Notes: generated from the sequence alone by a model not told the origin. Counted from the first letter of the stretch, positions 38,873 to 48,691 are shown. The stretch: DNA of 64,000 bases from Corynebacterium lubricantis DSM 45231 (GCF_000379425.1 NZ_KB902226.1:1-64000); one strand, 5' to 3'. Numbers and translations: made by a program.

Positions 38873-39481
38873 CTAATACTCGTTGACCAGCTTCGGCTGA
38901 GCTTCCATCCCGCGTAAACCGTTCCAACACAGATTCACAATGTGCGCCGCGACGATTTCCTTGCCTGGTTCGCGCTCATCCAACCACCACTGGGCAGTGT
39001 TTGAAACCATGCCAACCAGCGCCTGACCATACAACGTGGCCAGATCTGGGTTTAATCCACGATGCTCAAAAGCACTCCCAAGAATATGCGATACCTGGCC
39101 GACTGCAGTATTTAAGAGGGTGGAATAGCTGCGTTCCTCGCCAGGGACCTGATCGCGGACAAGGATGAGGAAGCCATCAGTGTTGTCCTCGACGTAGGTG
39201 AGCAGCGCGATGACGGCTTGCTCGATGCGCGCACGCCAGGCGCCCTCACCCAGGGAAGCCGTGATGACGGACTCCAGGTGGAGCATCTCTCGATCAACGA
39301 TGACCGCGTACAAGCCTTCCTTGCCACCGAAGTGTTCGTACACGACGGGCTTGGACACCCCGGCGCGCTGGGCGATTTCCTCCACCGAGGTGCCATCTAC
39401 TCCCCGCTCGGCGAAGACCGCGCGGCCCACCGAAATCAATTGTTCCCGGCGTTCTTTTCCAGTCATTCGCTGTCGAGCCAT
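38873..39481 (-). CDS. TetR family transcriptional regulator
   Basis: A 202-residue regulator from ATG 39481. HTH: MTGKERREQLISVGRAVFAERG, then DGTSVEEIAQRAGVSKPVVYEHFGGKEGLYAVIVDRE, a canonical TetR DNA-binding domain; the C-terminal domain contains NLCWNGLRGMEAQ. A TetR gene also lies between mfd and glmU in mycobacteria (Rv1019 position), so it belongs to the conserved block. An alternative ATG at 39529 would add 16 residues. Target and ligand unknown. It may be co-transcribed with mfd. Confidence 0.87.
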   Translation of the reverse strand: MARQRMTGKERREQLISVGRAVFAERGVDGTSVEEIAQRAGVSKPVVYEHFGGKEGLYAVIVDREMLHLESVITASLGEGAWRARIEQAVIALLTYVEDNTDGFLILVRDQVPGEERSYSTLLNTAVGQVSHILGSAFEHRGLNPDLATLYGQALVGMVSNTAQWWLDEREPGKEIVAAHIVNLCWNGLRGMEAQPKLVNEY

Positions 39482-39593
39482 AGCCAACACCCTATCTTGC
39501 TTCCTATGTGAATTCGCTTTCGCGTTCATCCAATTAATAGCGCGACCTGCTGATTAGGGAAATAAGGACGTTCCGGTAAGATAGTGAACGTCT

Positions 39594-39665
39594 TTCCCCA
39601 TGGTGTAATCGGCAACACTACGGTTTTTGGTACCGTCATTCTAGGTTCGAGTCCTGGTGGGGAAG
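39594..39665 (+). tRNA. tRNA-Gln (anticodon UUG)
   Basis: Acceptor stem TTCCCCA / TGGGGAA (7 bp), anticodon stem ACGGT / ACCGT with loop TTTTGGT (anticodon TTG), T arm CTAGG-TTCGAGT-CCTGG, discriminator G. CCA is not encoded; CTTTTTT follows directly and can act as the transcription end. Confidence 0.93.
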
Positions 39666-39677
39666 CTTTTTTATGCC

Positions 39678-39725
39678 CAACCTGGGTTTTCCGTCGTGCG
39701 TTAGGTTCACACTCGGGGCCCCGGT
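39678..39725 (+). repeat. Dispersed repeat copy A (GTGCGTTAGGTTC family)
   Basis: Contains ACCTGGGTTTT, then GTGCGTTAGGTTC (39696-39708) and CGGGG (39714-39718). The same words in the same order occur at 55822-55865, and most of it again inverted at 56732-56770. This copy lies between tRNA-Gln and the convergent multicopper oxidase 3' end. Confidence 0.55.
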
Positions 39726-39742
39726 TGGTCGAAACGACATAC

Positions 39743-41311
39743 CTAATGCCCGTGGTGCTCCTGCGTTCCCGTCATCGGCTTGAGATCCGCTTGCTCGCCC
39801 GGCGCCGTGATCACGAACTGCCCCATCATCCCCTGGTCCTCGTGATAGAGCATGTGGCAGTGATACATATACGGCACCGTGGGATCAGGGTGATACCCGA
39901 ATTCGACGGCCAAGCTCACCGTCGCGTTTGGCGGGATCGCAACGGTATCTTTCCATCCCGAATCGAACACATCGGGCACTTCAGTGCCTTCAATACCAAG
40001 CACCTTGAAGCGGGAGTCATGGATGTGGAAGTTGTGTGGCCAGTCCGGGTTCTCGTTAGTGACCTTCCAGATCTCAGGACCCTCGTGGTCGATGACGAAA
40101 TCCACCCGATTCATATCCATGGTCTGCCCGTTGATTTCAAAGGTGTTCAACAAGAACTCGCGCTCCGGCGCACCATTCAAGTCCGGTTCCTCGCTCGCCG
40201 CGGGATCCAATGCGACAGGGACATCCGCTGCCTCGGCTGTGTCCTCGGCCGGCGCCAGAATCGGCAGCAGGTCGAAGGTGTCACGGAAACGGAAGTCGGG
40301 GGCGTATTCGTCGTCAGGCAGCCCGAAGTTGGATTCCAACCCGGCCGATTTCAAGGTGATGTCCTTACCAGGCTCCAGCTCGATGAGGATTTCTACCCGC
40401 TCTGCAGGGCCGATCAGGGCGGAGTCCACCTCGAGGGGTTCGTCGAGGAGGCCTTGGTCGGTGCCGATGACGTGGAAAGGTTGGTCGTCGTCAAGCGCAA
40501 TGTTGTGAAAGCGCATCGACGACGCATTGAGGATCCGTAGGCGCACGCGCTGTGTGCTTGCCTGGAAAGATACGTTGGCCTGGCCATTGATCAGCGGAGT
40601 GTCACCCATGAGGCCGAGGACGGCGTCGTCAGTTTCGTCGAGCTGGCCGTCATCGGTGAACTTCTGGTCGGTGATGATAACCGGAATGTCGTCCACCCCG
40701 TACTCGCGCGGCACATCGAGCGCGTCGGAGATGTCATCGTCGATAATGAACATTCCTGCCAGCCCGCGGTAGCAGTGCAAGGCCGTGCGCCCGTGCGGAT
40801 GCGGGTGGTACCACAGCGTCGCGGCCGCCTGATCGACCTGCCAGCTGGGCACCCATTGGCCACCGGGTTCGATCGGCGAATGGGGGCCGCCATCGGCCCA
40901 AGCCGGGATGTTCATGCCGTGCCAGTGGATGGTGGTCATTTCGTCGAGGTTGTTGGTGATGGTGACCTCGCAACGATCGCTTTTCGACGCCCGCAGCGTC
41001 GGCCCCAAGTGCGCGCCGTTGAAGCCCCAGGTCGCGGTACTCACTCCCGCGAGGAGCTCGGCTTCCCCGGGTGCGGCGGTGAGGTCAAAAGTGCGCACGC
41101 CGTCGACGATCACACCTTCGTCGAGAGGCGGAATGGGCAAAGGCCTAGTGTCCGCATCGAATCCTTGCGGCTCTGCCTGGTCGCGCTGCGTGCCACCGGG
41201 ACCCTCTCCGCCGGGACCGGTACACGCTGCGAGAGTCGCACCAGCCGTGAGCACTAACATCCCCTTGAAAAAGGTGCGGCGTGAGAGTTGGTGTGGGAGC
41301 TGCTTCGACAT
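39743..41311 (-). CDS. Exported multicopper oxidase (CueO/CotA-like), Tat substrate
   Basis: A 522-residue laccase-type oxidase from ATG 41311. The N-terminus SRRTFFKGMLVLTAGATLAAC combines a twin-arginine motif with a lipobox, so it is probably a Tat-exported lipoprotein. Three cupredoxin domains carry the copper sites: HWHGM (H129, H131), WYHPHPHGR (H169, H171), HNFHIHDSRF, and HCHMLYHEDQGMM with the type 1 Cys485, H490 and axial M495. Likely role: oxidation of Cu(I) or phenols at the cell surface, i.e. copper tolerance (family knowledge plus inference). A long hairpin-rich region lies upstream. Confidence 0.93.
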   Translation of the reverse strand: MSKQLPHQLSRRTFFKGMLVLTAGATLAACTGPGGEGPGGTQRDQAEPQGFDADTRPLPIPPLDEGVIVDGVRTFDLTAAPGEAELLAGVSTATWGFNGAHLGPTLRASKSDRCEVTITNNLDEMTTIHWHGMNIPAWADGGPHSPIEPGGQWVPSWQVDQAAATLWYHPHPHGRTALHCYRGLAGMFIIDDDISDALDVPREYGVDDIPVIITDQKFTDDGQLDETDDAVLGLMGDTPLINGQANVSFQASTQRVRLRILNASSMRFHNIALDDDQPFHVIGTDQGLLDEPLEVDSALIGPAERVEILIELEPGKDITLKSAGLESNFGLPDDEYAPDFRFRDTFDLLPILAPAEDTAEAADVPVALDPAASEEPDLNGAPEREFLLNTFEINGQTMDMNRVDFVIDHEGPEIWKVTNENPDWPHNFHIHDSRFKVLGIEGTEVPDVFDSGWKDTVAIPPNATVSLAVEFGYHPDPTVPYMYHCHMLYHEDQGMMGQFVITAPGEQADLKPMTGTQEHHGH

Positions 41312-41659
41312 ACGACCCCTTGAAACGTGAGAAAGCGGATAAGGAATTCCATTCACCATACTACTTTCGGATGATCTGCCGGATCCATTTACCAATGAAG
41401 CACAGGTAGCCCCAGCTCGCAGCACACCGATGCACACTTCAGTGTGCAATCCCGGCCAGCACCCAGGAAATATGCGTGCCATGATATGTGTGGCACGAGA
41501 TCAGTTTCGGGGGGTTGAGCTCGGGCCCGCACAAGAAAAGTTGTAGCTGCAGCCACGCGAGTGCGCGGGGAAGCACGTCGCGTGGCTGCAGCGGGTACGC
41601 AGCGGGTAAGCACATCCTTATCCCAGTGGAACACCACTTTCCGGTTTACGATTACTTGC
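41312..41659. promoter_or_regulatory. Divergent 348-bp intergenic region with three inverted repeats
   Basis: No credible gene. It holds TGCACACTTCAGTGTGCA at 41431-41448 (8-bp arms, 2-nt centre, operator-like), CGTGCCA / TGGCACG at 41475-41497 (9-nt spacer) and a 15-bp perfect inverted repeat at 41546-41592. The MFS gene appears leaderless: TACGAT at 41647-41652 ends 7 nt before its ATG. Confidence 0.6.
41546..41592. repeat. 15-bp perfect inverted repeat / long hairpin
   Basis: GCTGCAGCCACGCGA (41546-41560) and TCGCGTGGCTGCAGC (41578-41592) are exact complements; inside the 17-nt loop GTGC and GCAC can extend the stem past a one-base bulge. No T run follows on the plus strand; on the minus strand TACAACTTTTCTTG follows. 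Confidence 0.8.
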
Positions 41660-42895
41660 ATGAGTACTGAGCTAAAACCCTTTGAGGAACACAACGCTCG
41701 TCGGTTTATTTGGGCAAACGGGCTGCAGGGTCTGGGCGATCAAATCGTCGCCCCGAAAACAGTTCTCCCGTGGCTGTTCGGCGCGGCTGGCGTGCCGGGG
41801 TTTTTCACCGCCATGCTCGTTCCCATCCGCGAATCGCTCTCCATGCTCCCTCAGGCAGCGATGACTCCGTGGGTCACCACTCAACCTTCCCGCAAGAAGG
41901 TATGGATCATTGGCTCGCTCGGCCAGTTCATCGCGGCGGCATTGATCGCTCTGGTCGCTCTCTTCCTCAATGGTTGGGCGCTCGGTATCACCGTTGTGGT
42001 CCTACTCGGCGTGCTGTCGCTGTTTCGTTCCCTGTGCTCGATTGCTTCGAAGGATGTTCAGGGGCGGACAATCTCGAAGGGACGTCGCGGACTGATTACG
42101 GGGCGGGCCACTGCTTTGGCCGGCGCAATCGCGCTTGTCGTTGGCCTGGGATTGTCGTTTGTACAGGGAGACCTGCCACGGTGGGGCCTTGTAGCTTTGC
42201 TCGGCGGTGGTGCTTTAACGTGGGCGCTCGCGGCCATTGTGTTCCAGGGGATCCATGAACCCGAGTCTGAGGTTGATCCGCAACCCGTGAAAGAGGGGTG
42301 GTGGAAAGATACGTGGGAGCTCTTTACCGGGGATCAGCAGTTCCGCCGGTTCGTCATCGTGCGTTCCCTCATGCTGGTCACGGCCTTGTCTACCACCTTT
42401 ATCGTGACTCTGAGCCAGGAAATCGGCCAAGACATCTCGAACCTTGGCATCTTTATGGTGGCCTCCGGGCTGGCATCTTTGCTCGGCGGGCGGATTTCGG
42501 GAATCTTTTCTGATCTTTCTTCGAAAAACACCATGGCCGTGTGTTCGGGGGCGGCCAGCGTCGTCATTATCTTGTTGGTAGTCTCAGCCGAATTCGCTTC
42601 CGGCGCCGTCAACGCTTGGGTGCTCCCACTCGGTTTCTTCCTCGTGACCTTGGCACACACCGGTGTGCGCGTGGCGCGAAAGACCTATCTGGTGGACATG
42701 GCCGAGGGTGATCTACGGACCCGCTACACCGGCGCCGCGAACACATTGATGGGTGTCATCTTGATCATCGTGGGTGCGATCTCTGGTGTCATCGCGCAAT
42801 TCGGTTCCCAGGCGGCGCTCCTGTTCTTGGCCATCATCGGCTTTGTCGGTGTGTTCATGGCCGCGTCGATGCGTGATGTCTCCGCAAAAAGCTAG
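41660..42895 (+). CDS. MFS transporter, function unknown
   Basis: A 411-residue major facilitator with about 12 hydrophobic spans from ATG 41660. Notable segments: WANGLQGLGDQIVAPKTVLPWL at the start, IRESLSMLPQAAMTPWVTTQPSRKKVWIIGSLGQF, SIASKDVQGRTISKGRRGLITGRAT and HTGVRVARKTYLVDMAEGDLRTRYTGAANTLMG, a pattern of poorly characterised actinobacterial/proteobacterial MFS proteins. Substrate unknown. No ribosome-binding site precedes the ATG; a -10-like TACGAT is 7 nt upstream, implying a leaderless transcript. It is divergent from the multicopper oxidase. Confidence 0.8.
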   Translation: MSTELKPFEEHNARRFIWANGLQGLGDQIVAPKTVLPWLFGAAGVPGFFTAMLVPIRESLSMLPQAAMTPWVTTQPSRKKVWIIGSLGQFIAAALIALVALFLNGWALGITVVVLLGVLSLFRSLCSIASKDVQGRTISKGRRGLITGRATALAGAIALVVGLGLSFVQGDLPRWGLVALLGGGALTWALAAIVFQGIHEPESEVDPQPVKEGWWKDTWELFTGDQQFRRFVIVRSLMLVTALSTTFIVTLSQEIGQDISNLGIFMVASGLASLLGGRISGIFSDLSSKNTMAVCSGAASVVIILLVVSAEFASGAVNAWVLPLGFFLVTLAHTGVRVARKTYLVDMAEGDLRTRYTGAANTLMGVILIIVGAISGVIAQFGSQAALLFLAIIGFVGVFMAASMRDVSAKS

Positions 42896-43054
42896 GCGAG
42901 GCGACCTCCACGCTGAATTCGGCACACTCGGAGAAGAGAATTTACCGATGATTTTGGCTAACTAGCGTTATGCTGGAATCCATTCTGAGCCGACGCGTGG
43001 GGTCACGGGAAATGACCTCCACTCAGCCCACACAACCTGCATGAGGAGTAATAC

Positions 43055-44512
43055 ATGTCCAATAGTTCAGACTGCGCTGTCGTCGTTTTGGCGGCAGGCG
43101 CTGGCACGCGTATGAAATCAGACAAGCAAAAAACGCTGCATGAGATCGGCGGACGCAGCTTGCTGTCACATTCGCTCCATGCTGCAGCAGGAATCGAGCC
43201 AGAGCACATCGTCGCAGTCGTTGGACACCAACGTGACCAGGTCTCCCCTGCTGTAGACAAGGTCTCCGAAGAAATTGGCCGCGAGGTCAAGCAGGCCGTA
43301 CAGGAAGAACAAAACGGCACCGGCCACGCCGTACAGTGCGGCTTGGCTCCTATTGTCGGCTACACCGGAACCGTCCTGGTCACCAACGCGGATGTTCCAC
43401 TCCTACAGTCCGATACCCTCAAGTCTTTGGTCAAGGCTCACGAGGAGAACAAGGCTGCTGTCACGGTCTTGTCTCTGAAGCTGGACAACCCTACCGGTTA
43501 CGGTCGCATCCTCCGAGACGCCGACGGCAACGTGCAGGAAATCGTGGAGGAGAAGGACGCCTCAAACGAGCAGAAGCAGGTCACCGAGGTCAACTCCGGT
43601 GTTTTCGCCTTCGACGGCGCTGTGTTGGCAGATGCGCTGACCCGGATCGACAGCAACAATGCTCAAGGCGAGCTCTACATCACGGATGTGCTCGGCATCG
43701 CCCGCAATGATGGCAAGGTCGTCTCCGCGCACATCGCGCAGGACCCTCGCGAACTCGCTGGTGTCAACGACCGCGTCCAGCTCGCTGAGGCCGGAGCCGA
43801 GCTCAACCGCCGCACTGTCGAGGCCGCCATGCGCGGGGGCGCCACAATCGTCGATCCTCGCTCCACCTTCATCGGTGTCGACGTCAAGATTGGCCGCGAC
43901 GTGGTGATCCACCCGAACACCCAGCTCTGGGGCGCAACCGTGATTGCAGACCGCGCTGAGATCGGCCCGGATACCACCCTGACCGACATGATCGTTGGCG
44001 AGGGAGCATCGGTCGTGCGCACCCACGGTTCGGAATCCGAGATCGGTGCGCAGGCAACCGTCGGCCCGTACACCTTCATTCGACCCAAGACCGTCCTGGG
44101 CGAACGCGGCAAGCTGGGTGGATTCGTGGAATCGAAGAACGCACAGATCGGTGCCGGTTCGAAGGTTCCGCACCTAACCTACATCGGCGATGCCACGGTG
44201 GGCGAAGAATCCAACATCGGCGCCTCGAGCGTGTTCGTCAACTATGACGGCGTACACAAGCACCAGACAAACATCGGTTCTTATGTGCGCACGGGATCCG
44301 ACACCATGTTTGTTGCCCCGGTAACTGTGGGTGATGGGGCATATACTGGCGCGGGAACTGTCGTGCTTAAGGACGTTCCAGCGGGTGCACTTGCTATTAA
44401 AGAAGGTCGCCAGCGTAATATCGAAGGATGGGTCGAGGACAAGCGACCTGGCACCCCGGCGGCACAGGCTGCTCAACGTGCACGTGAAAACTCTACGAAG
44501 CAGGAAGGCTAA
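43055..44512 (+). CDS. glmU: Bifunctional UDP-N-acetylglucosamine pyrophosphorylase / glucosamine-1-phosphate acetyltransferase
   Basis: Makes UDP-GlcNAc for peptidoglycan and mycothiol. The 485-residue protein has an N-terminal uridyltransferase domain (VVVLAAGAGTRMKSDKQKTLHEIGG, QEEQNGTGHAVQCGL, VTNADVPLL, ITDVLGIARNDGK) and a C-terminal left-handed beta-helix acetyltransferase from about 260 (RPKTVLGERGKLGGFVESKN, HLTYIGDATVGEESNIG, VNYDGVHKHQTNIGS). AGGAG lies 7 nt before ATG 43055. prsA follows after 11 nt, the conserved glmU-prsA operon. Confidence 0.97.
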   Translation: MSNSSDCAVVVLAAGAGTRMKSDKQKTLHEIGGRSLLSHSLHAAAGIEPEHIVAVVGHQRDQVSPAVDKVSEEIGREVKQAVQEEQNGTGHAVQCGLAPIVGYTGTVLVTNADVPLLQSDTLKSLVKAHEENKAAVTVLSLKLDNPTGYGRILRDADGNVQEIVEEKDASNEQKQVTEVNSGVFAFDGAVLADALTRIDSNNAQGELYITDVLGIARNDGKVVSAHIAQDPRELAGVNDRVQLAEAGAELNRRTVEAAMRGGATIVDPRSTFIGVDVKIGRDVVIHPNTQLWGATVIADRAEIGPDTTLTDMIVGEGASVVRTHGSESEIGAQATVGPYTFIRPKTVLGERGKLGGFVESKNAQIGAGSKVPHLTYIGDATVGEESNIGASSVFVNYDGVHKHQTNIGSYVRTGSDTMFVAPVTVGDGAYTGAGTVVLKDVPAGALAIKEGRQRNIEGWVEDKRPGTPAAQAAQRARENSTKQEG

Positions 44513-44523
44513 CCCGCACCACT

Positions 44524-45501
44524 ATGTCCGGATACTTCACTGAAGGCCACAAGAAACTCATGCTTTTCTCGGGGCGTGCGCACCCCGAACTTGCAGAAGC
44601 AGTGGCCAAAGAGCTCGGCACTGAGCTCACCCCCACCGTCGCACGTGATTTTGCAAACGGCGAGATCTTCGTTCGCTTCGAAGAGTCTGTTCGTGGCGCT
44701 GACTGTTTTGTCATGCAGTCCCACGCACAGCCACTGAACAAGTGGATCATGGAGCAGCTGATCATGATCGATGCACTCAAGCGTGGTTCCGCAAAGCGCA
44801 TCACCGCGATTTTGCCTTTCTACCCTTATGCGCGCCAGGACAAGAAGCACCGTGGCCGCGAGCCAATTTCTGCTCGCCTGATTGCTGATTTGCTCACTGC
44901 TGCCGGCGCAGACCGGATCGTCTCGGTTGACCTGCACACCGATCAGATCCAGGGCTTCTTCGACGGTCCGGTCGATCACATGCACGCCATGCCGATCCTG
45001 ACCGATTACATCAAGGAGCGCTACCCACTGGATAACCTCATGGTGGTCTCCCCTGACGCAGGCCGCGTGAAAACGGCGGAGAAGTGGGCGAACGCTTTGG
45101 GCGATGCCCCACTGGCCTTCGTTCACAAGACCCGCAGCATCGACGAGGCCAACAAGGTTGTCGCAAACCGCGTTGTCGGCGATGTTGAGGGCAAGAACTG
45201 TGTGCTTCTCGACGACATGATCGACACCGGCGGCACCATCGCCGGCGCTGTTGGCGTGCTCAAGGAAGCCGGTGCTAAGTCCGTGCTGATCGCCACCACT
45301 CACGGTGTGTTCTCGGGCCCTGCCCGCGAGCGTCTCTCCCAGTGTGGCGCCGAGGAGATCATCACCACCGATACCCTGCCTCAGTCCACCGAGGGTTGGG
45401 ACAATCTCACTGTCTTGTCCATCGCTCCGCTTCTGGCGAAGACGATCCACGAGATTTTCGAGAATGGTTCCGTGACCACGCTGTTTGAGGGTCAAGCTTA
45501 A
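44524..45501 (+). CDS. prsA: Ribose-phosphate pyrophosphokinase
   Basis: PRPP synthetase transferring pyrophosphate from ATP to ribose-5-phosphate; supplies nucleotide, histidine, tryptophan and cell-wall arabinan (DPR) synthesis. 325 residues. Motifs: LFSGRAHPELAEAVAKELG, FANGEIFVRFEESVRGADCFVMQS, PYARQDKKHRGREPISARL, VDLHTDQIQGFFDGPVDHM and the PRPP loop CVLLDDMIDTGGTIAGA. Second gene of the glmU operon, 11 nt downstream. It ends at a strong terminator preceded by the TCGCTTNNCGACGA word. Confidence 0.97.
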   Translation: MSGYFTEGHKKLMLFSGRAHPELAEAVAKELGTELTPTVARDFANGEIFVRFEESVRGADCFVMQSHAQPLNKWIMEQLIMIDALKRGSAKRITAILPFYPYARQDKKHRGREPISARLIADLLTAAGADRIVSVDLHTDQIQGFFDGPVDHMHAMPILTDYIKERYPLDNLMVVSPDAGRVKTAEKWANALGDAPLAFVHKTRSIDEANKVVANRVVGDVEGKNCVLLDDMIDTGGTIAGAVGVLKEAGAKSVLIATTHGVFSGPARERLSQCGAEEIITTDTLPQSTEGWDNLTVLSIAPLLAKTIHEIFENGSVTTLFEGQA

Positions 45502-45508
45502 GCATTTT

Positions 45509-45522
45509 TCGCTTTTCGACGA
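45509..45522 (+). other. Recurrent pre-terminator motif TCGCTTNNCGACGA (copy 2)
   Basis: TCGCTTTTCGACGA begins 7 nt after the prsA stop and ends 1 nt before the terminator stem. Its CGCTT can also pair with AAGCG of that stem. Confidence 0.6.
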
Positions 45523-45523
45523 G

Positions 45524-45561
45524 AAGCGGTTCCTGGCAGATGTGCCAGGAACCGCTTTTTG
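45524..45561 (+). terminator. Intrinsic terminator after prsA
   Basis: Perfect 15-bp stem AAGCGGTTCCTGGCA / TGCCAGGAACCGCTT with loop GATG and TTTG tail. Confidence 0.95.
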
Positions 45562-45667
45562 TTTTCTCCGGCTCATTACTATTTCTTGTGGCAGAATTGA
45601 GCATATCTAATTAAATAATCTGGTCTAACTCCTCGAGCACGCCCTTCCTAGAGCTAAGGAAAAAGGT

Positions 45668-46246
45668 ATGGCAACCGATCTAAATTTTGTCGGGATCATA
45701 GGTAATAACTCAACCCAGTCAACGAACCGCACGCTGATGCACTACATCGCGAAGCACTTCGCCGATCAGGCAGAGATTGAAGTATTCGAAATCCGAGACA
45801 TCCCGCCCTTCAAAGTCTCCGATGATAAGATTCCCCCGGCTGAGCTCCGCCCGCTCATGGAGGCCATCGAAGCCAGCGATGGCGTCGTCATTGCCACCCC
45901 GGAGTATGACCACACCGTTCCGGCCGCTCTAAAAAGCGTCCTCGAATGGCTGAGCTGGACCTCCGAAGTGTTGCGTTGGAAGCCTGTGATGATCTCCGGT
46001 GCTTCCTATGGTCGCCTAGGTACCTCGCGTGCCCAGGATCATCTCCGCCAGATCCTCACCAGCCCGTTCATTCAGGCTCGGGTACTTGCCCCGCAGTTCC
46101 TGCTTGGTGATTCGCTCCAGGCGTTTGACAACAACGGCGATCTAATCAAGGAATCCGACATCACAGAACTTGATTCCGTGTGGTCCAGGTTCATGATATT
46201 CACGCAACTTGTTAAATCAGTCGAAGGCAAGGAAGTGGCGCAATAA
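45668..46246 (+). CDS. NAD(P)H-dependent FMN reductase, small subunit-like
   Basis: A 192-residue flavodoxin-fold FMN_red protein: [21 protein letters not shown] (FMN phosphate loop) and [26 protein letters not shown] (the family PEYN/D-x-S/T-P signature). It overlaps the ATG of the next gene by one base (TAATG) and resembles the N-terminal third of that larger flavoprotein, so the pair looks like a duplicated FMN-reductase module. Proposed role: NAD(P)H-oxidising partner of the large flavoprotein, like CrdA next to CrdB in Vibrio cinnamate reductase (from memory). ATG 45668 has AAGGAAAAAGGT upstream. Confidence 0.85.
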   Translation: MATDLNFVGIIGNNSTQSTNRTLMHYIAKHFADQAEIEVFEIRDIPPFKVSDDKIPPAELRPLMEAIEASDGVVIATPEYDHTVPAALKSVLEWLSWTSEVLRWKPVMISGASYGRLGTSRAQDHLRQILTSPFIQARVLAPQFLLGDSLQAFDNNGDLIKESDITELDSVWSRFMIFTQLVKSVEGKEVAQ

Positions 46247-48675
46247 TGGTTAAAGTCATTGGTATTGTCGGTTCAAACGCGGACTTTTCCTACAACCGCA
46301 TCCTCCTCCAGTTCATTGAGAAGCATTTCGCAGACGAGCTCGATTTCGAGATCTGTGAAATCAAAGATCTCCCCATGTTTGATGCCAGCAACGATCTCTC
46401 CGAGACCGAGCCGATCGCGTCGATCGCGGAGAAGATCGAGGCAGCTGACGGCGTCATCATCGCCACTCCGGAATACAACCATTCCATCCCTTCCGCACTG
46501 AATAGCTTCATCGAGTGGATGTCGGACAAGTTGCATCCTTTCGATGGCAAGCCGGTGATGGTCGTCGGTGCGTCGACAAGCATCCAGGGCTCCTCGCGCG
46601 CCCAGCTGCACTTGCGCCAAATCCTCGATGCCCCAGGGGTCAGCGCCACTGTCATGCCCGGCAGCGAGTTCCTGCTGGGCTCCGCGCACGAGGCGTTTGA
46701 CGACGAAGGCAACATTTTAAACTCCGATACGGTCGCATTCCTGGAATCCTGCGTAAAGCGTTTCGTTCGCTTCATTTCGGTGGCTAACCTGCTTAACTTG
46801 CCAGAGGAGATTGCCTTTGAGCCTGGCACCTACACCGTCGCCGCCGTTGGTTATAGCGGCAAGCTACCGATGAAGGTGACCTTCGGCCACGACCGCATCG
46901 AGAACATCGATATTGATACCACCGGTGAGACCCAGGGCATCGCCGATGTCGTTTTCACTCGCATCCCCGAGCAGATTATCTCTGGCCAGACGCTGAACAT
47001 TGACACTATCTCTGGTGCGACCTCCACCAGCCAGGGAGTCCTCGACGGTGTGGCGGATGCGGTCAGGCTGGCCGACGCGGACCCAGAGATTCTGCGCAAT
47101 CGCCCGAAGCCAAGCAAGGCATCCATCATCGCGCCCATCACCTTAGAAACCGATGTCGTAGTCGTTGGCGGCGGTGGAGCCGGACTGGCCGCCGCAGCCT
47201 CTGTGCTCCAGAACGACAAGAAGGTCATCCTGCTGGAGAAGTTCCCTGCCATCGGCGGAAATACTGTGCGCACCGGCGGCCCAATGAACTCGGCGGATCC
47301 GACCTGGCAGGAGAAGTTTGCTGCACTACCCGGTGAAGATGTGACGCTGCGGGAGCTCGTCGATACGCCCGAATCGGAGATTGATCCGGAATACCTCGAC
47401 GATTTCCGCGCGGCCCAAGCCGAAATCACGGAGTACTTCGCGAAAACCGAGGGCGGAGAGGAGTATCTCTTCGACTCCGCCTTGTGGCACCGCATGCAAA
47501 CCTATCTCGGTGGCAAGCGCACCGATCTCACAGGTACCCGCACTTATGGCCAGTACGACCTGGTCAAGACGCTGACCGACAATGTGCTCGATTCGGTGCA
47601 CTGGCTGGAAGAGATCGGCGTAGAGTTCAACTATGAGGACGTGTCCATGCCGGTGGGGGCGCTCTGGCGTCGTGGCCACAAGCCAGTGGCCAACGAGGGT
47701 TTTGCGTACGTTGATGCGCTGTCCAAGTGGGTGGAATCGCATGGCGGCGAGATCAAGACCGAGATGGACGTGAAGAAGCTGATCATCGAGGACGGCCGCG
47801 TCGTCGGAGTCGAGGCGATGAACGGCGACCAGCGCGTCATCGTGCGCGCCAATGCTGTGGTCCTGGCCAGCGGCGGCTTCGGCTCGAACACGAAGATGCT
47901 GCAAAAGTACAACACGTACTGGGCCGAGATCGCCGATGACACGACTACTTCCAACTCCCCTGCCCTGCAGGGCGACGGCATCAATCTGGGTCTGCAGGCC
48001 GACGCCGAGCTGATGGACATGGGCTTTATTCAGATGCTACCTACTTGTGACCCGAAAACCGGGGCTCTGTTTACCGGTTTGCAGGTGCCGCCGGCGAACT
48101 TTGTCATGGTCAACCAGCGGGGTCGCCGCTTCGTCAACGAGTTCGGCAGCCGCGATGAGATCTCCAAGGCAGCCATTGATAATGGCACGCTCTACTACCT
48201 CATCGCCGACGACGAGATCAAGAAGACCGCCTACAACACCACCCAGGAAAAGCTGGATCAGCAGGTGGAGAAAAACGACGGCACGCTCTACCGCGCCGAT
48301 ACCCTCGAGGAGCTCGCGGAGCAGATTGGCATCGATCCTGCAGTGCTCGTCGAGGAGGTCACCAAGTACAACTCCTATGTAGATGCAGGTGCCGACCCGG
48401 AGTTCCACAAGTCCGCCTTCGATCTCAAGGTGGAGAAGGCGCCGTTTTATGCCACCTCGCGTCGCCCGGCGGTGCACCACACCATGGGCGGGCTGAAGAT
48501 CAACACCAACACCGAGGTGATCAACACCGCAGGCGAGGTCATCCCGGGCCTGTATGCTGCGGGCGAGGTCTCCGGCGGCATCCACGCGGGCAATCGCCTG
48601 GGTGGCAACGCCCTGGCCGATATTTTCACCTTCGGTCGCTTCGCGGGCACCAACGCCGCGAAGCACAACAGCTAG
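46246..48675 (+). CDS. Three-domain flavoprotein: FMN reductase + FMN-bind + fumarate-reductase-like FAD domain
   Basis: An 809-residue soluble oxidoreductase with no signal peptide. Residues 1-180 are an FMN_red domain ([40 protein letters not shown]). Residues about 203-283 are an FMN_bind domain with the ApbE target motif D253-TISGAT, predicting FMN esterified to T259. Residues about 300-805 are the FAD/fumarate-reductase fold: [13 protein letters not shown] (306-317), active-site candidates H478, R636 (NEFGSRDE), H745 (VHHTMGG) and R784 ([11 protein letters not shown]). Together this is an NAD(P)H:2-enoate reductase architecture (fumarate, acrylate, cinnamate or urocanate type); the substrate cannot be told. 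ApbE follows after 16 nt. Confidence 0.9.
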   Translation: MVKVIGIVGSNADFSYNRILLQFIEKHFADELDFEICEIKDLPMFDASNDLSETEPIASIAEKIEAADGVIIATPEYNHSIPSALNSFIEWMSDKLHPFDGKPVMVVGASTSIQGSSRAQLHLRQILDAPGVSATVMPGSEFLLGSAHEAFDDEGNILNSDTVAFLESCVKRFVRFISVANLLNLPEEIAFEPGTYTVAAVGYSGKLPMKVTFGHDRIENIDIDTTGETQGIADVVFTRIPEQIISGQTLNIDTISGATSTSQGVLDGVADAVRLADADPEILRNRPKPSKASIIAPITLETDVVVVGGGGAGLAAAASVLQNDKKVILLEKFPAIGGNTVRTGGPMNSADPTWQEKFAALPGEDVTLRELVDTPESEIDPEYLDDFRAAQAEITEYFAKTEGGEEYLFDSALWHRMQTYLGGKRTDLTGTRTYGQYDLVKTLTDNVLDSVHWLEEIGVEFNYEDVSMPVGALWRRGHKPVANEGFAYVDALSKWVESHGGEIKTEMDVKKLIIEDGRVVGVEAMNGDQRVIVRANAVVLASGGFGSNTKMLQKYNTYWAEIADDTTTSNSPALQGDGINLGLQADAELMDMGFIQMLPTCDPKTGALFTGLQVPPANFVMVNQRGRRFVNEFGSRDEISKAAIDNGTLYYLIADDEIKKTAYNTTQEKLDQQVEKNDGTLYRADTLEELAEQIGIDPAVLVEEVTKYNSYVDAGADPEFHKSAFDLKVEKAPFYATSRRPAVHHTMGGLKINTNTEVINTAGEVIPGLYAAGEVSGGIHAGNRLGGNALADIFTFGRFAGTNAAKHNS

Positions 48676-48691
48676 GTCACCCAGGAGTTCG

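Noticed and set aside
41389..41694. 101-codon minus-strand frame with several Cys residues between the multicopper oxidase and MFS gene
   Set aside because: It overlaps the MFS start and the long hairpin, has no ribosome-binding site and an irregular composition.
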